Source: Egibacteraceae bacterium (GTDB taxonomy: Bacteria > Actinomycetota > Nitriliruptoria > Euzebyales > Egibacteraceae). From it: DNA of 64,000 bases. The position numbers and the translations under genes were made by a program. The notes under the pieces were generated by a model. The model had not been told where the DNA came from and searched no databases. It saw nothing but the letters and a program-made list of their open reading frames with translations. The stretch is taken from contig JAUJNX010000001.1 of the NCBI GenBank assembly GCA_030447925.1, positions 1,203,501-1,267,500 of the forward strand. The letters are read 5' to 3'. Positions 25,747 through 34,548 of this stretch are shown here, in pieces. The first letter of the stretch is position 1, and every line of letters starts with the position of its first letter.

Positions 25747-26895
25747 ATGCGCATCGGAATCCTGACCGGCGGGGGCGACGTCCCCGGCCTCAACCCGTGC
25801 ATCAAGGCCGTGGTGGAGCGTGTGATCGACGACGGCCACGAGGTGGTGGGGCTGCGTCGCGGTTGGAGCGCACTGCTGAGCATCGATCCCTCCGACCCCG
25901 CCTCGGTCGAGGCGAACACCGTCACCCTGAACCGGTCGATCGTGCGGACCATCGACCGCAGCGGCGGAACCGTCCTGCACACGTCGCGGACCAACCCGAG
26001 CAAGGTCAAGGGGTCGGAGGTTCCCGAGTTCCTCACGGGCCAGGCCGAGGGCGAGGATCCGCACGACTTCACGGGCCACGTGCTGAAGGTGCTCGAGCAC
26101 CTGCAACTCGACGCGCTGATCCCGATCGGCGGCGACGACACGCTGTCGTACGGGCTACGGATGCACGACGAGGGCGTGCCCGTCGTGGCGATCCCCAAGA
26201 CGATGGACAACGACGTCCACGGCACCGACTACTGCATCGGCTTCTCCACCGCCGTCACCCGCAGCGTCCAGTTCATCCACCAGCTACGCACCTCGACCGG
26301 CTCGCACGAACGCATCGCCGTGGTCGAGCTGTTCGGCCGCTACAGCGGCGAGACCTCGCTGATCGCCGCCTACCTCGCCGGCGCCGACCGCGCCGTCATC
26401 AGCGAGATCCCGTGCAACGCGGGGCGCCTGGCCGAGCTGCTGATGGCCGACCGCGCCGCGAATCCCAGCAACTACGCCGTCGTCACCGTCTCGGAGGGCG
26501 CCACCATCGAGGGCGGTGAAATGCACCTGCGCGGCGAGGCCGACGCCTACGGGCACCGCAAACTCGGCGGCATCGGCCAGCAGCTCGCCGAGCAGCTCAA
26601 GGGACTCACCGGTGTCGGCATGGTCGAGCAGACGCTGGGCTACCTGATGCGCTCGGGCGCCCCCGACTCGCTGGACCTGATGGTCGCCACGAACTACGCC
26701 GTCATGGCGGCGGACCTCGCCACCCAGGGTGCGAGCGGCCGGATGGTGGCGCTGCGCAGCGGCGCGTACACCGACGTGCCGATCAGCGTGACGCGCCAGG
26801 GCGTCAAGCGTGTCGACGTCGACGCGCTCTACGACGCCAAGCACTACCGGCCGAAGGTGCGCCAGGTCGTCGGCAAGCCGATGTTTTTGTATTAG
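25747..26895 (+). CDS. 6-phosphofructokinase, probably PPi-dependent
   Basis: A 382-residue phosphofructokinase converting fructose 6-phosphate to the 1,6-bisphosphate. The PFK fold is shown by [23 protein letters not shown] (residues 128-134), PKTMDND (150-156), the [12 protein letters not shown] helix and [15 protein letters not shown]. Two positions decide the phosphoryl donor: the residue after GGD (Asp131, where ATP enzymes have Gly) and the one after P in PKTMDND (Lys151, where ATP enzymes have Gly). Both have the pyrophosphate-type residue, so the enzyme should be reversible and use PPi. CGGAGG precedes the ATG. TAGCGT (25714-25719) may be the -10. It stands alone. Confidence 0.9.
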   Translation: MRIGILTGGGDVPGLNPCIKAVVERVIDDGHEVVGLRRGWSALLSIDPSDPASVEANTVTLNRSIVRTIDRSGGTVLHTSRTNPSKVKGSEVPEFLTGQAEGEDPHDFTGHVLKVLEHLQLDALIPIGGDDTLSYGLRMHDEGVPVVAIPKTMDNDVHGTDYCIGFSTAVTRSVQFIHQLRTSTGSHERIAVVELFGRYSGETSLIAAYLAGADRAVISEIPCNAGRLAELLMADRAANPSNYAVVTVSEGATIEGGEMHLRGEADAYGHRKLGGIGQQLAEQLKGLTGVGMVEQTLGYLMRSGAPDSLDLMVATNYAVMAADLATQGASGRMVALRSGAYTDVPISVTRQGVKRVDVDALYDAKHYRPKVRQVVGKPMFLY

Positions 26896-26973
26896 CGCGC
26901 TACCGCCTTCGGCTGCGTGAGCGCAGGGCTGACGCGCTACCGTGGGTGCGGGGTCGAGGTCGATGAGGGGCGG

Positions 26974-28500
26974 TCAGCGCAGGGCGGCCATCGCCTGCTC
27001 GCGCAGGGCGCCGCGGTTGACCTTGCCGAGGTGGGTGCGCGGCAGCGCCTCGACGACGACCACCTGCCGGGGGCGCTTGTACGGCTCCAGCGTCGCCAGC
27101 GTGTGCTCGAGGAGTTCGCCGGCGACGCCCTCGCCGGCCGCGGGATCGACGACGACGAAGGCAACGGGCTTGGTCAGCCCGTCGCGGTCAGGCGCACCGA
27201 CGACCGAGGCCTCGCGGACCAGGGCGTGGCCCAGCAGGCAACCCTCCACCTCTGCGGGCAGCAGCCACTTGCCGCCCACCTTGACGGCGTCGTCGCCACG
27301 GCCCACGTAGAAGAAGTAGCCGTCGGCGTCGCGGCGGACCAGGTCCCCGGCCGCGAACCACTCCCCTCGGAAGGCCTCCATGGTCTTGGGCATGTCCTGC
27401 CAGTAGCCGATGGCCCGTGAGTGGCCGCGGACCCACAGCCGGCCGACGTCACCGTCGGCGACGTCGTTGCCGTCGGCGTCTCGGACACGCACCTCGAAGC
27501 CCTCGACGGGCCGGCCCAGGGAGCCGGGCTTGACGTCGCCGGGGCGGTTGCTGAGAAACACGTGCCACATCTCGGCGGTGCCGAGGCCGTCGAGCAGTTC
27601 GACGCCGAAGGTCGACATCCACCGGTCGTACAGGGCGGGGGGCAGCGCCTCGCCGGCCGAGGTGACGAACCGCAGCGACGACATGTCCTGCGAGGCCGCG
27701 TCCGGGTGGTCGACCATCTCCTTGATCAGCTTGGGGACGTTGATCAGGATCGTCGGGCGGTGCTGGGCGATCTTGGCGAACAGCACCTCGGGTGTCGGGC
27801 GGCCGGTGAACAGCGCCGCGGACCCGCCGACGGAGAAGGGAAACAGCAGGTTCGAGCCGGTCGCGTAGCCGAAGAACAGCTTCGGCACCGACATGGTGAT
27901 GTCGTCGGCGGTGTAGCCGAGCGTGTCCCTGGCATACAGCCGGGTGGTGTTGGCGAACGACCGGTGGCTCTGGACCACCGCCTTCGGGCTGCCCGTCGTG
28001 CCGCCGGAGAACAGCCAGATCGCCGGGTCGTCGCGGTGCGTCGCGACCGTCGCCAGATGGTCGTCGCCGGCGGGCGCGTCGCCGTCGACCACCAGCAGAT
28101 GGAGGGGACGTCCGGCCGTGCGCGCCGCCACCTTGAACGTCTCGGCGACGGTCGGGTCCACGACCGCCACCGGCGCGCGCGAGTACGCCATGATCGCGGC
28201 GAGGTTGTCCACCGGAAGCTCCGGGTTGACCATCACGACGACGGCGCCGATTTTGAGGATGCCGAACAGGGCCGCCACGTACGCCGGCCCGTCGGGCAGC
28301 GCCACCAGCACCCGCTCCTCCTGGCGGACCCCTCCGGCCCGCAGCGCGTTGCCGGTGCGGTTGGCGAGGCGGTCCACCTCGTCATAGGTGACCGTGCGAT
28401 CGTCCAGACGCAGCGCGACACGCCCCCCGTCGCCGCCCGTGAGACGGTCTCCGAGGAAGTGGTCGGCGATGTTGAACGCCTCCGGGGGCTCGGGTGTCAT
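26974..28500 (-). CDS. Aryl-CoA ligase (benzoate/2-aminobenzoate-CoA ligase type)
   Basis: A 508-residue class I adenylate-forming enzyme that makes an acyl-AMP and then a CoA thioester. Motifs: P-loop LFSGGTTGSPKAVVQSH, aromatic-acid-pocket region VPKLFFGYATGSNLLFPF, GLGTAEMWHVFLSNRPG, AGDLVRRDADGYFFYVGR hinge region and the C-terminal catalytic lysine in RTHLGKVNR. The FFGYATGSN and AEMWHVFLSN stretches are characteristic of benzoate-CoA ligase relatives. Its place beside tryptophan dioxygenase, kynureninase and a 2-aminobenzoyl-CoA monooxygenase suggests that anthranilate (2-aminobenzoate) is the substrate. ATG 28500 preferred over GTG 28506. Confidence 0.85.
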   Translation of the reverse strand: MTPEPPEAFNIADHFLGDRLTGGDGGRVALRLDDRTVTYDEVDRLANRTGNALRAGGVRQEERVLVALPDGPAYVAALFGILKIGAVVVMVNPELPVDNLAAIMAYSRAPVAVVDPTVAETFKVAARTAGRPLHLLVVDGDAPAGDDHLATVATHRDDPAIWLFSGGTTGSPKAVVQSHRSFANTTRLYARDTLGYTADDITMSVPKLFFGYATGSNLLFPFSVGGSAALFTGRPTPEVLFAKIAQHRPTILINVPKLIKEMVDHPDAASQDMSSLRFVTSAGEALPPALYDRWMSTFGVELLDGLGTAEMWHVFLSNRPGDVKPGSLGRPVEGFEVRVRDADGNDVADGDVGRLWVRGHSRAIGYWQDMPKTMEAFRGEWFAAGDLVRRDADGYFFYVGRGDDAVKVGGKWLLPAEVEGCLLGHALVREASVVGAPDRDGLTKPVAFVVVDPAAGEGVAGELLEHTLATLEPYKRPRQVVVVEALPRTHLGKVNRGALREQAMAALR

Positions 28501-28594
28501 CGGCACAGCCTGCTACGTCGTGACAGGGTGCGAAAGGCCCAGTACTGTGGGTCGCAGGGATGGTTGCAGGGGGACAGGCCAAGGTGGTGCGGGA

Positions 28595-29914
28595 ATGCGG
28601 GTGACGGGAATGCGCACGGGCGCTGCCGCGGTGGCGTGCGCGCTTGCACTCGTCGGCGCGCCGGCGGCCGCCGAGACCGTCGTCACCGCCGTCGACCGGG
28701 ACACGACCTGGACCGCCGCGGGCGGGCCGTACGTGCTCGAGGGCGAGGTGGACGTCGCACCCGCAGCCACGCTGTCGATCGAACCCGGCACGCGCGTGGA
28801 AGGCTTGCCCGGCTCGTCGCTGTCGGTTCGCGGCGTCCTGCTGGCGCGGGGGACGCGGACACAACGCATCACCTTCACGTCGCAATCGGGAGACCGCGAC
28901 TGGCACGGCCTGCGCTTCGTTGGCACCGCCACGATGCACACGGCGGACTCGCGCAGCCAGGTCGCGTCCGCGGTGCTGAGCAATGCATCGACGGCAGTGG
29001 CCTCGACCTATGACTCGCCGCGCCTGAGCGACCTTGTCTTCCGCGCCAACGCGGCCGCGATCCGGTTGGTCATGCCGGCCGCGGACACGACGATCACCGG
29101 CAGCCGCTTCCTGCACAACGGCAGGGCCATCTCGGGTCGCACAACCTCGGTCGTGACGATCACCGGCAGCGACTTCTGGGCGAACCGGCGCACCCTCATC
29201 GCGGGGCCCAAGCGCGCGTACGACTGCGGCGTGGCCGACGACGGCGCGTGGATCCTGTCGGGCAACGACCTCCTGCGCGGTCCGCAGCAGCGGTGGCATT
29301 CCGGTGACATAGCGGCAACAACCGGCAGTGGCAACGCCGGGTTGAAGATCGATGCCCGCAACAACTACTGGGGCACCACCTCGAACGACGACGTCGAGGG
29401 CCGCATACGTGAGCGGGGGGAGCTCTACTGGGGCAGCGCGGGCGCCGGCGCAACCCGCAAGGAGATCCTCGTCGACCCGCTGTCGCCGACCGCCCTGACC
29501 CCGTGGACGCCGCCGGGTCCGGTCGGCACCCCGGCCGAGGAGCCGAGCACCCACGGTGATCCGGCGACCTGGTCTCGCATCTCCCGCCCCGCGCAGGGCA
29601 CGTGCCACGACCGCGCCGACTTGCGTGCTATCCGGGGCGAGGCCGGAGAGGCGCTGGGCAAACTGCTGTTCGTGCAGGCTGCGGTCAAGCGCCGCCTCGA
29701 CACGGGTTGCTCCTGGCTCGTGAGCCGCGATGGCACCTTCGAGCGTGGACGCTGTGACACCCCCGTGTGGATGCCGGTCGATGGCCTCCATACGTGGCAG
29801 CTGCCCCTGACGGCATCGCTGCCCACGGGGAGGTATGTCGCGATGTCGCGAACCAACCACGGCGGCGGGGACAACCTCGGCGTCGAGCGCGTGGAGTTCT
29901 CCATCACCCGCTAG
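28595..29914 (+). CDS. Secreted right-handed beta-helix protein
   Basis: The 439-residue product starts with a signal peptide (MRTGAAAVACALALVGAPAAAE). It then has a right-handed beta-helix with short hydrophobic turns: YVLEGEVDVAPAATLSIEPG, GLPGSSLSVRGVLLARGT, ITFTSQSGDRDWHGLRFVG, TTITGSRFLHNGRAI and DARNNYWG, like the NosD/pectate-lyase-type parallel coil family. The C-terminal 130 residues contain four cysteines (CHDRADLR, TGCSWLV, RGRCDTP) and are not recognised. No catalytic motif is evident, so binding or surface display is as likely as enzymatic activity. ATGs at 28595 and 28610 are both possible. It sits inside the tryptophan-catabolic locus without an obvious link to it. Confidence 0.7.
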   Translation: MRVTGMRTGAAAVACALALVGAPAAAETVVTAVDRDTTWTAAGGPYVLEGEVDVAPAATLSIEPGTRVEGLPGSSLSVRGVLLARGTRTQRITFTSQSGDRDWHGLRFVGTATMHTADSRSQVASAVLSNASTAVASTYDSPRLSDLVFRANAAAIRLVMPAADTTITGSRFLHNGRAISGRTTSVVTITGSDFWANRRTLIAGPKRAYDCGVADDGAWILSGNDLLRGPQQRWHSGDIAATTGSGNAGLKIDARNNYWGTTSNDDVEGRIRERGELYWGSAGAGATRKEILVDPLSPTALTPWTPPGPVGTPAEEPSTHGDPATWSRISRPAQGTCHDRADLRAIRGEAGEALGKLLFVQAAVKRRLDTGCSWLVSRDGTFERGRCDTPVWMPVDGLHTWQLPLTASLPTGRYVAMSRTNHGGGDNLGVERVEFSITR

Positions 29915-29936
29915 CGCCCCGACAGCGCACGAGGCG

Positions 29937-29942
29937 TAGCCT
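29937..29942 (+). promoter_or_regulatory. -10-like hexamer for tryptophan dioxygenase
   Basis: TAGCCT ends seven bases before the ATG at 29950, with no Shine-Dalgarno sequence between. It is identical in sequence and spacing to the element before the MukF-like operon. Confidence 0.5.
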
Positions 29943-29949
29943 GCCCACG

Positions 29950-31047
29950 ATGGCCGCCGACTCTTCGCCTTTGTACTACTGGGATTACCTCCAGCTCGAC
30001 CGCATCCTGGACGCGCAGAAGCCCGAGAGCGCGAAGCGCGGGGTGCCGGCGCACGACGAGATGCTCTTCATCGTCGTCCACCAGGCGTTCGAGTTGTGGT
30101 TCAAGCAGATCCTGCACGAGCTCGACGCGGTCCTGAAGATCATGGGCGGCGACACGGTGGCCGAGAAGGACGTCGGCCGTGCCGTCCACGCGCTGCGGCG
30201 GATCAACGAGATCCAGCGCCTGCTCATCGACCAGCTCGGCGTGCTGGAGACGATGACGCCCCTTGACTTCCTGGACTTCCGCGACGACCTCGTACCGGCG
30301 TCGGGGTTCCAGTCGGTGCAGTTTCGGATCATCGAGAACCGTCTGGGGCTGCGGCCGCGCCACCGCCTGAAGATCAAGGGCGCGGCGTACACCGACGTGC
30401 TGAGCACCGAGCACGGCGATCTCGTCCACGGCACGGAGGAAGAGACGTCGCTGCTCGACCACGTGGGGCAGTGGCTCGAACGCACGCCGTTCGTGTCGTT
30501 CGGCGACTTCGACTTCTGGCGCGCGTACCGGGGGGCGGTCGACGAGATGCTCGCCCGCGACCGGCGCATCGTCGAGACCCACCCCAACATCGACGCCGAG
30601 GAGCGGGCGGTGCAACTCGCCCGCTTCGACGAGATGACGACCACGTTCACGGCCCTGTTCGACCGTGGCCGCTGGGAGGAGCTGCAGCAACAGGGGCGCC
30701 GCCGGTTGTCGCACCGGGCGATCCTGGCCGCGCTGCTGATCAACCTCTACCGCGACGAGCCGATCTTCCACATGCCGTTTCGGTTCCTGACCGGCCTGAT
30801 CGACATCGACGAGGGCTTCACCGCGTGGCGCCAGCGCCACGCGCTGATGGCACACCGGATGATCGGCGGCCGCATCGGCACGGGCGGCACCTCGGGGCAT
30901 GGGTACCTGGAGGCTGCGGCGCGCAAGCACCGCATCTTCTCGGACCTCTTCGACCTCCCGACCTACTTCATTCCGCGCTCGGCGCTGCCCGAGCTGCCGT
31001 CCGACGTGCGCAACCAGCTCGGGTTTCGCTACGCACAGAACCCATGA
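29950..31047 (+). CDS. kynA: Tryptophan 2,3-dioxygenase
   Basis: Haem enzyme that opens the indole ring of tryptophan to N-formylkynurenine, the first step of the kynurenine route. The 365-residue product has YYWDYLQLDRIL, HDEMLFIVVHQAFELWFKQI with the substrate-contacting histidine, PLDFLDFRDDLVPASGFQS, and the C-terminal haem-ligand block RQRHALMAHRMIGGRIGTGGTSG. Length and all blocks fit the bacterial family. It is leaderless by sequence (TAGCCT at seven bases) and its stop overlaps the kynureninase start (ATGA), so the two enzymes are made from one message. Confidence 0.95.
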   Translation: MAADSSPLYYWDYLQLDRILDAQKPESAKRGVPAHDEMLFIVVHQAFELWFKQILHELDAVLKIMGGDTVAEKDVGRAVHALRRINEIQRLLIDQLGVLETMTPLDFLDFRDDLVPASGFQSVQFRIIENRLGLRPRHRLKIKGAAYTDVLSTEHGDLVHGTEEETSLLDHVGQWLERTPFVSFGDFDFWRAYRGAVDEMLARDRRIVETHPNIDAEERAVQLARFDEMTTTFTALFDRGRWEELQQQGRRRLSHRAILAALLINLYRDEPIFHMPFRFLTGLIDIDEGFTAWRQRHALMAHRMIGGRIGTGGTSGHGYLEAAARKHRIFSDLFDLPTYFIPRSALPELPSDVRNQLGFRYAQNP

Positions 31048-32183
31048 GCTACAAGCGCCACTTCTCCCGCTTCCTGGAATCCGACCCCCACCGTCTGCAC
31101 GCCGCGGCGCACAGTCACCACCCGTGGCCAGACGTCACCTTCGAGGCGCAGCAGCAGGCGTGGCTGGACGCCGCGACGCTGCACGACGACAAGTGGGACC
31201 GGGTCTTCGGCGAGGTCATCCCCGAGGCGCAGCGCCACATCGCTCGACGCATCGGGCTGCCCGACCCCGCCGCCACCACGTTTGCGCCGAACACCCACGA
31301 GCTGGTCAAGCGCATCGTGTCCTGCCTGCCGGCACCGGCCCGGGTGCTGACCACCGATGCCGAGTTCCACAGCTTCGCCCGCCAGCTGGCGCGCTGGGAG
31401 GAAGCGGGGCGCGTGGTGGCGCAGCGTGTGGCCTCGGCGCCGCTGGACAGCTTCGCGCAGCGCTTCGCCGAGGCTGCCGCCGGCGGGGGGCACGATCTGG
31501 TGTTCGTCAGTCACGTCCTGTTCGACAGCGGGTTCGTCGTCGACGACCTGCCGGCGCTGGCCGCCGCCGTGCCTGACCCCGCGACCTTCTTCGTGGTGGA
31601 CGCCTATCACGGCTTCATGGCGGTGCCGACCGACTTCTCGGCGCTGGCAGACAGGGCGTTCTACGTCGCGGGCGGCTACAAGTACGCGATGGCCGGTGAA
31701 GGTGTCTGCTTTGCCGCCTGCCCGCCCGGGTACGGCGCTCGCCCCACCGACACCGGGTGGATGGCCGGCTTCGGCGAGCTGGTCAGCGGACCCGCGGGCG
31801 AGGTTGCCTACCCGGCCGACGGCGGGCGCTTTCTCGGAGCCACGTTCGACGTCAGCGGGCTGTACCGGTTCAACGCCGTACAGCGATGGCTCGACGGCCT
31901 CGGCATCGGCGTCGGCGAGATCCACGCGCACGTCGTGGCGCTGCAGGAGCAGCTGCTCGCAGGCCTGGACGGGATCCTGCCGACGCCCGACGCGCAGCGC
32001 CGCGGCCACTTCCTCAGTTTCCGCACACCCGACGCCAAGAGCATCTACGACCGCCTCCACGCCGCCGGCGTCGTCACCGACTTCCGCGGCGACCGCCTGC
32101 GCATCGGGCTCGGGCTGTACCACGACGACGAGGATGTCAAGGCGCTGGTCCGCCACGTCGCCGACGCCGCCGCAGCCCGCTGA
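31044..32183 (+). CDS. kynU: Kynureninase (PLP, aminotransferase class V fold)
   Basis: Cleaves L-kynurenine to anthranilate and alanine. A 379-residue class V PLP enzyme with TTFAPNTHELVKRIVSCLP, DAEFHSFARQLARWEE, PLP-ring aspartate in FFVVDAYHG (Asp186) and the Schiff-base lysine Lys213 in YVAGGYKYAMAGEG. The C-terminal small domain ends RLRIGLGLYHDDEDV, with the arginine that binds the substrate carboxylate. Resemblance alone could also fit other class V members, but translational coupling to tryptophan dioxygenase (ATGA overlap) makes kynureninase by far the best reading. A strong hairpin terminator follows. Confidence 0.88.
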   Translation: MSYKRHFSRFLESDPHRLHAAAHSHHPWPDVTFEAQQQAWLDAATLHDDKWDRVFGEVIPEAQRHIARRIGLPDPAATTFAPNTHELVKRIVSCLPAPARVLTTDAEFHSFARQLARWEEAGRVVAQRVASAPLDSFAQRFAEAAAGGGHDLVFVSHVLFDSGFVVDDLPALAAAVPDPATFFVVDAYHGFMAVPTDFSALADRAFYVAGGYKYAMAGEGVCFAACPPGYGARPTDTGWMAGFGELVSGPAGEVAYPADGGRFLGATFDVSGLYRFNAVQRWLDGLGIGVGEIHAHVVALQEQLLAGLDGILPTPDAQRRGHFLSFRTPDAKSIYDRLHAAGVVTDFRGDRLRIGLGLYHDDEDVKALVRHVADAAAAR

Positions 32184-32279
32184 CCGCGGCGTGGCCGTCC
32201 TCACCACCGCGCCGGACGCGCCTGGTTCGTGAGAACGACGCTCCGACTTTCTCGCCGCGCCGCCTGGCGCACAGACGAC

Positions 32280-32309
32280 GACGGCCCCGGCGCGAACGCC
32301 GGGGCCGTC
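32280..32309. terminator. Perfect 13-bp hairpin, probably bidirectional terminator
   Basis: A 13-bp perfect stem (GACGGCCCCGGCG / CGCCGGGGCCGTC) with a CGAA loop lies between the convergent kynureninase and small secreted-protein genes. It lacks a long T tract, but position and strength suggest termination from both sides. Confidence 0.75.
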
Positions 32310-32327
32310 AAACGTCGAGAAGACGGT

Positions 32328-32795
32328 CTAGCCGCAGTCTTCCTGACCGTCAGTCGTGGTGGGGTGCGACGCGTCGCGGCGCCCCTTCTCGTCACCGCAG
32401 CGCACCTTCAGGCCGCCCGAGGAAGCGTCGGCGCGGGCCCACCCCTGCATCTGCGAAGGCTGGTTGTGCTTGTCACCGTCGATGTAGGCGGTGCCACCGT
32501 TCTGCGAGCCCTGGATGACGGCACGACCCTGGAGGGGAACCCGGCTTCCGAGCGCGCCGGTGCCGTCGTTGCACACGCCGACGCCCCCGCTGGTGCCGGA
32601 CTGGGCCCGGTAGACCTTGACGCCGCCGGCGTCGGCGGTCTGACCCTTGTTGCACCGGACGTCGTTGGTGTACGTCGTCTGGCCCCTGCTGTTCTTGCGC
32701 TCCTCGGAGCCGGTGAAGTCGTGTGCCGAAACCGGGCCGCCGAGCATCAGCACGGCGAGCGCACAGGCAAATGCAATTCGGATGCGACGGTGCAT
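32328..32795 (-). CDS. Small secreted protein of unknown function
   Basis: A 155-residue product with a clear signal peptide (MHRRIRIAFACALAVLMLGG, cleavage near VSAHD). The mature part is hydrophilic and glycine-rich, with three well-spaced cysteines (VRCNKGQ, GVCNDG, VRCGDE) and a fourth near the C terminus (DCG), which could form two disulfides. KVYRAQSG and GGTAYIDGDKHN suggest a small beta domain. I do not recognise a family. GGAGG eight bases before the ATG supports the start. The gene lies beyond the kynureninase terminator, and a paired palindromic repeat lies about 125 bases upstream. Confidence 0.7.
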   Translation of the reverse strand: MHRRIRIAFACALAVLMLGGPVSAHDFTGSEERKNSRGQTTYTNDVRCNKGQTADAGGVKVYRAQSGTSGGVGVCNDGTGALGSRVPLQGRAVIQGSQNGGTAYIDGDKHNQPSQMQGWARADASSGGLKVRCGDEKGRRDASHPTTTDGQEDCG

Positions 32796-32918
32796 GAGGT
32801 AAGCCTCCTTCGCCGCGCGGGCGGCGGTCCGCGGATGTGTCACGGACTACTTCGCCACGGACCCGGCGTATTCCTGCACCACAAATATGTAGCCGCACAT
32901 CGGGGGCCCCCAGCCCCC

Positions 32919-32962
32919 GCAACTCCGAGTTGCGTGCATATGTGCGTCGAACTCGGAGTTAC
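32919..32962. repeat. Paired palindromic element, copy 1
   Basis: GCAACTCCGAGTTGC (32919-32933) is a perfect 7+1+7 palindrome. A second, inverted near-copy (GAACTCGGAGTTAC, 32949-32962) has its centre 29 bases away. Between them is another small dyad around CATATG. The same composite occurs at 38664-38707 with the same 29-base spacing. It lies 25 bases after the trpB-like stop. Confidence 0.75.
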
Positions 32963-32986
32963 GGGTTCTTGGGGGAGGCGTTGGCG

Positions 32987-34358
32987 CTAGGCGATCACGG
33001 GGACGTTTGCCATGGCCTCGCGCACCTTCTCCTCCGGGTACTCGAAGTCCTCCAGCTCGCCTGCGAAGTAGGCGTCGTAGGCCCCCATGTCGAAGTGCCC
33101 GTGGCCGCACATCGCGGTCAGGATCACGCGCTCCTCGCCGGCCTCCTTGGCTGCCAGCGCTTCGCGGATGGCCGCGGCGATGGCGTGCGTCGGTTCCGGC
33201 GCCGGCACGATCCCCTCCGTGCGGGCGAACTGCACGCCGGCCTCGAAGCACTCCAACTGCGCGATCGCCTCGGCCTCGACCAGGCCGAGCTCGTAGATGT
33301 GCGACAGCAGCGGCGACATCCCGTGGTAGCGCAGGCCGCCGGCGTGGATGGCCTCGGGGATGAAGTCGTGGCCGAGGGTGTGCATCTTGACCAGCGGCGT
33401 CATGCCCAAGGTGTCGCCGAAGTCGTAGCGGTACTCGCCCTTGGTCAGCGACGGGCAGGCGGCAGGCTCGACGCAGCGAATCGTCGGGTTGATGTTGCCG
33501 GCCATCTTCTCGCGCAGGAACGGGAACGCGAGTCCACCGAAGTTCGACCCGCCGCCGGTGCAGCCCACGATGACGTCGGGCGTGTCGCCGACCTTCGCGA
33601 GCTGCAGCAGCGCCTCCTCGCCGATCACGGTCTGGTGCAGCAGGACGTGGTTGAGGACGCTGCCCAGGGCGTACTTGGTGTCGTCGGCCTGCGCGGCCAT
33701 CTCCACGGCCTCGCTGATGGCGATGCCGAGGCTGCCGGGGCTGTCGGGGAAGTCCTTGAGGATGCTGCGGCCGGCCTCGGTCATCTCCGAGGGGCTGGAG
33801 TGCACCGTGGCGCCCCACACCTCCATCATCGAGCGGCGGTACGGCTTGTGGCGGTACGACGCGCCCACCTGCCACACCTCGCACTCGAGGTCGAACTGGG
33901 CGCACGCGAAGGCGAGCGCGCTGCCCCACTGGCCGGCGCCGGTCTCGGTGGTCAGGCGGCGCACGCCCTCGGCGGCGTTGTAGTAGGCCTGCGGCACGGC
34001 CGTGTTCGGCTTGTGGGAGCCGGCCGGGCTGACACCCTCGTACTTGTAGTAGATCTTGGCCGGGGTCCCGAGCGCCTTTTCCAGGCGGTGCGCGCGGTAC
34101 AGCGGCGACGGCCGCCACACCCGGTACACATCCAGGACCTCCTCCGGAATGTCGATGTAGGACTCCGGTCGACACCTCCTGCAGGATCAGCGCCATCGGG
34201 AACAGCGGCCAGGTCCTCGGGACCGATGGGCTCGTGAGTCCCCGCGGCACCGGCGGTGGCGGCAGGTCCGGGATGACGTTGTACCAACGCGTCGGCATCT
34301 CGGATTCGTCCAGCAGGATCTTCGTCTGCTCGGCCACGACTGCCCCCTTGTCGGTCAT
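32987..34358 (-). pseudogene. trpB: Tryptophan synthase beta-like enzyme (TrpB2 type), N terminus frameshifted
   Basis: PLP enzyme joining indole and serine. From residue 80 or so the frame is clean: [20 protein letters not shown], the PLP lysine in [27 protein letters not shown], the phosphate-binding [12 protein letters not shown] and a C-terminal [11 protein letters not shown]. The N-terminal extension (TKILLDESEMPTRWYNVIPD, then THEPIGPEDLA and ALILQEVST) shows it is the TrpB2 form that works without TrpA. At least two single-base breaks lie between about 34,120 and 34,250. No other trp biosynthetic gene is near. Within a tryptophan-catabolic locus it may salvage indole or make tryptophan under separate control. 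Confidence 0.85.
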
Positions 34359-34480
34359 CTCTCGGAATCCGCCGAACCTACGCCCGCCCCCGCCGAGCGT
34401 CCAGGGGTCTGTCCGAGCAAGCCCCGTCCGCGGCTTTCCGGTTGGCCGCCGATTTCACCGAGATGGGTCACCACGTTGTA

Positions 34481-34504
34481 GGTCCACGCGCCGGAAGGTG
34501 GACC
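34481..34504. repeat. Inverted repeat upstream of the trpB-like gene
   Basis: GGTCCAC-N10-GTGGACC is a perfect inverted repeat about 125 bases upstream of the trpB-like ATG and just after ridA. It could be an operator for the trpB-like gene or part of the ridA terminator. Confidence 0.45.
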
Positions 34505-34522
34505 GCGCAGGTACCCGACGAC

Positions 34523-34548
34523 GGACAGGTCGAAATCATGTCCTGTCC
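34523..34548. terminator. Hairpin around the ridA stop codon
   Basis: GGACAGG-N12-CCTGTCC is a perfect inverted repeat whose loop contains the ridA stop. It could end the monooxygenase-SDR-hydratase-ridA transcript or protect its 3' end. Confidence 0.4.
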
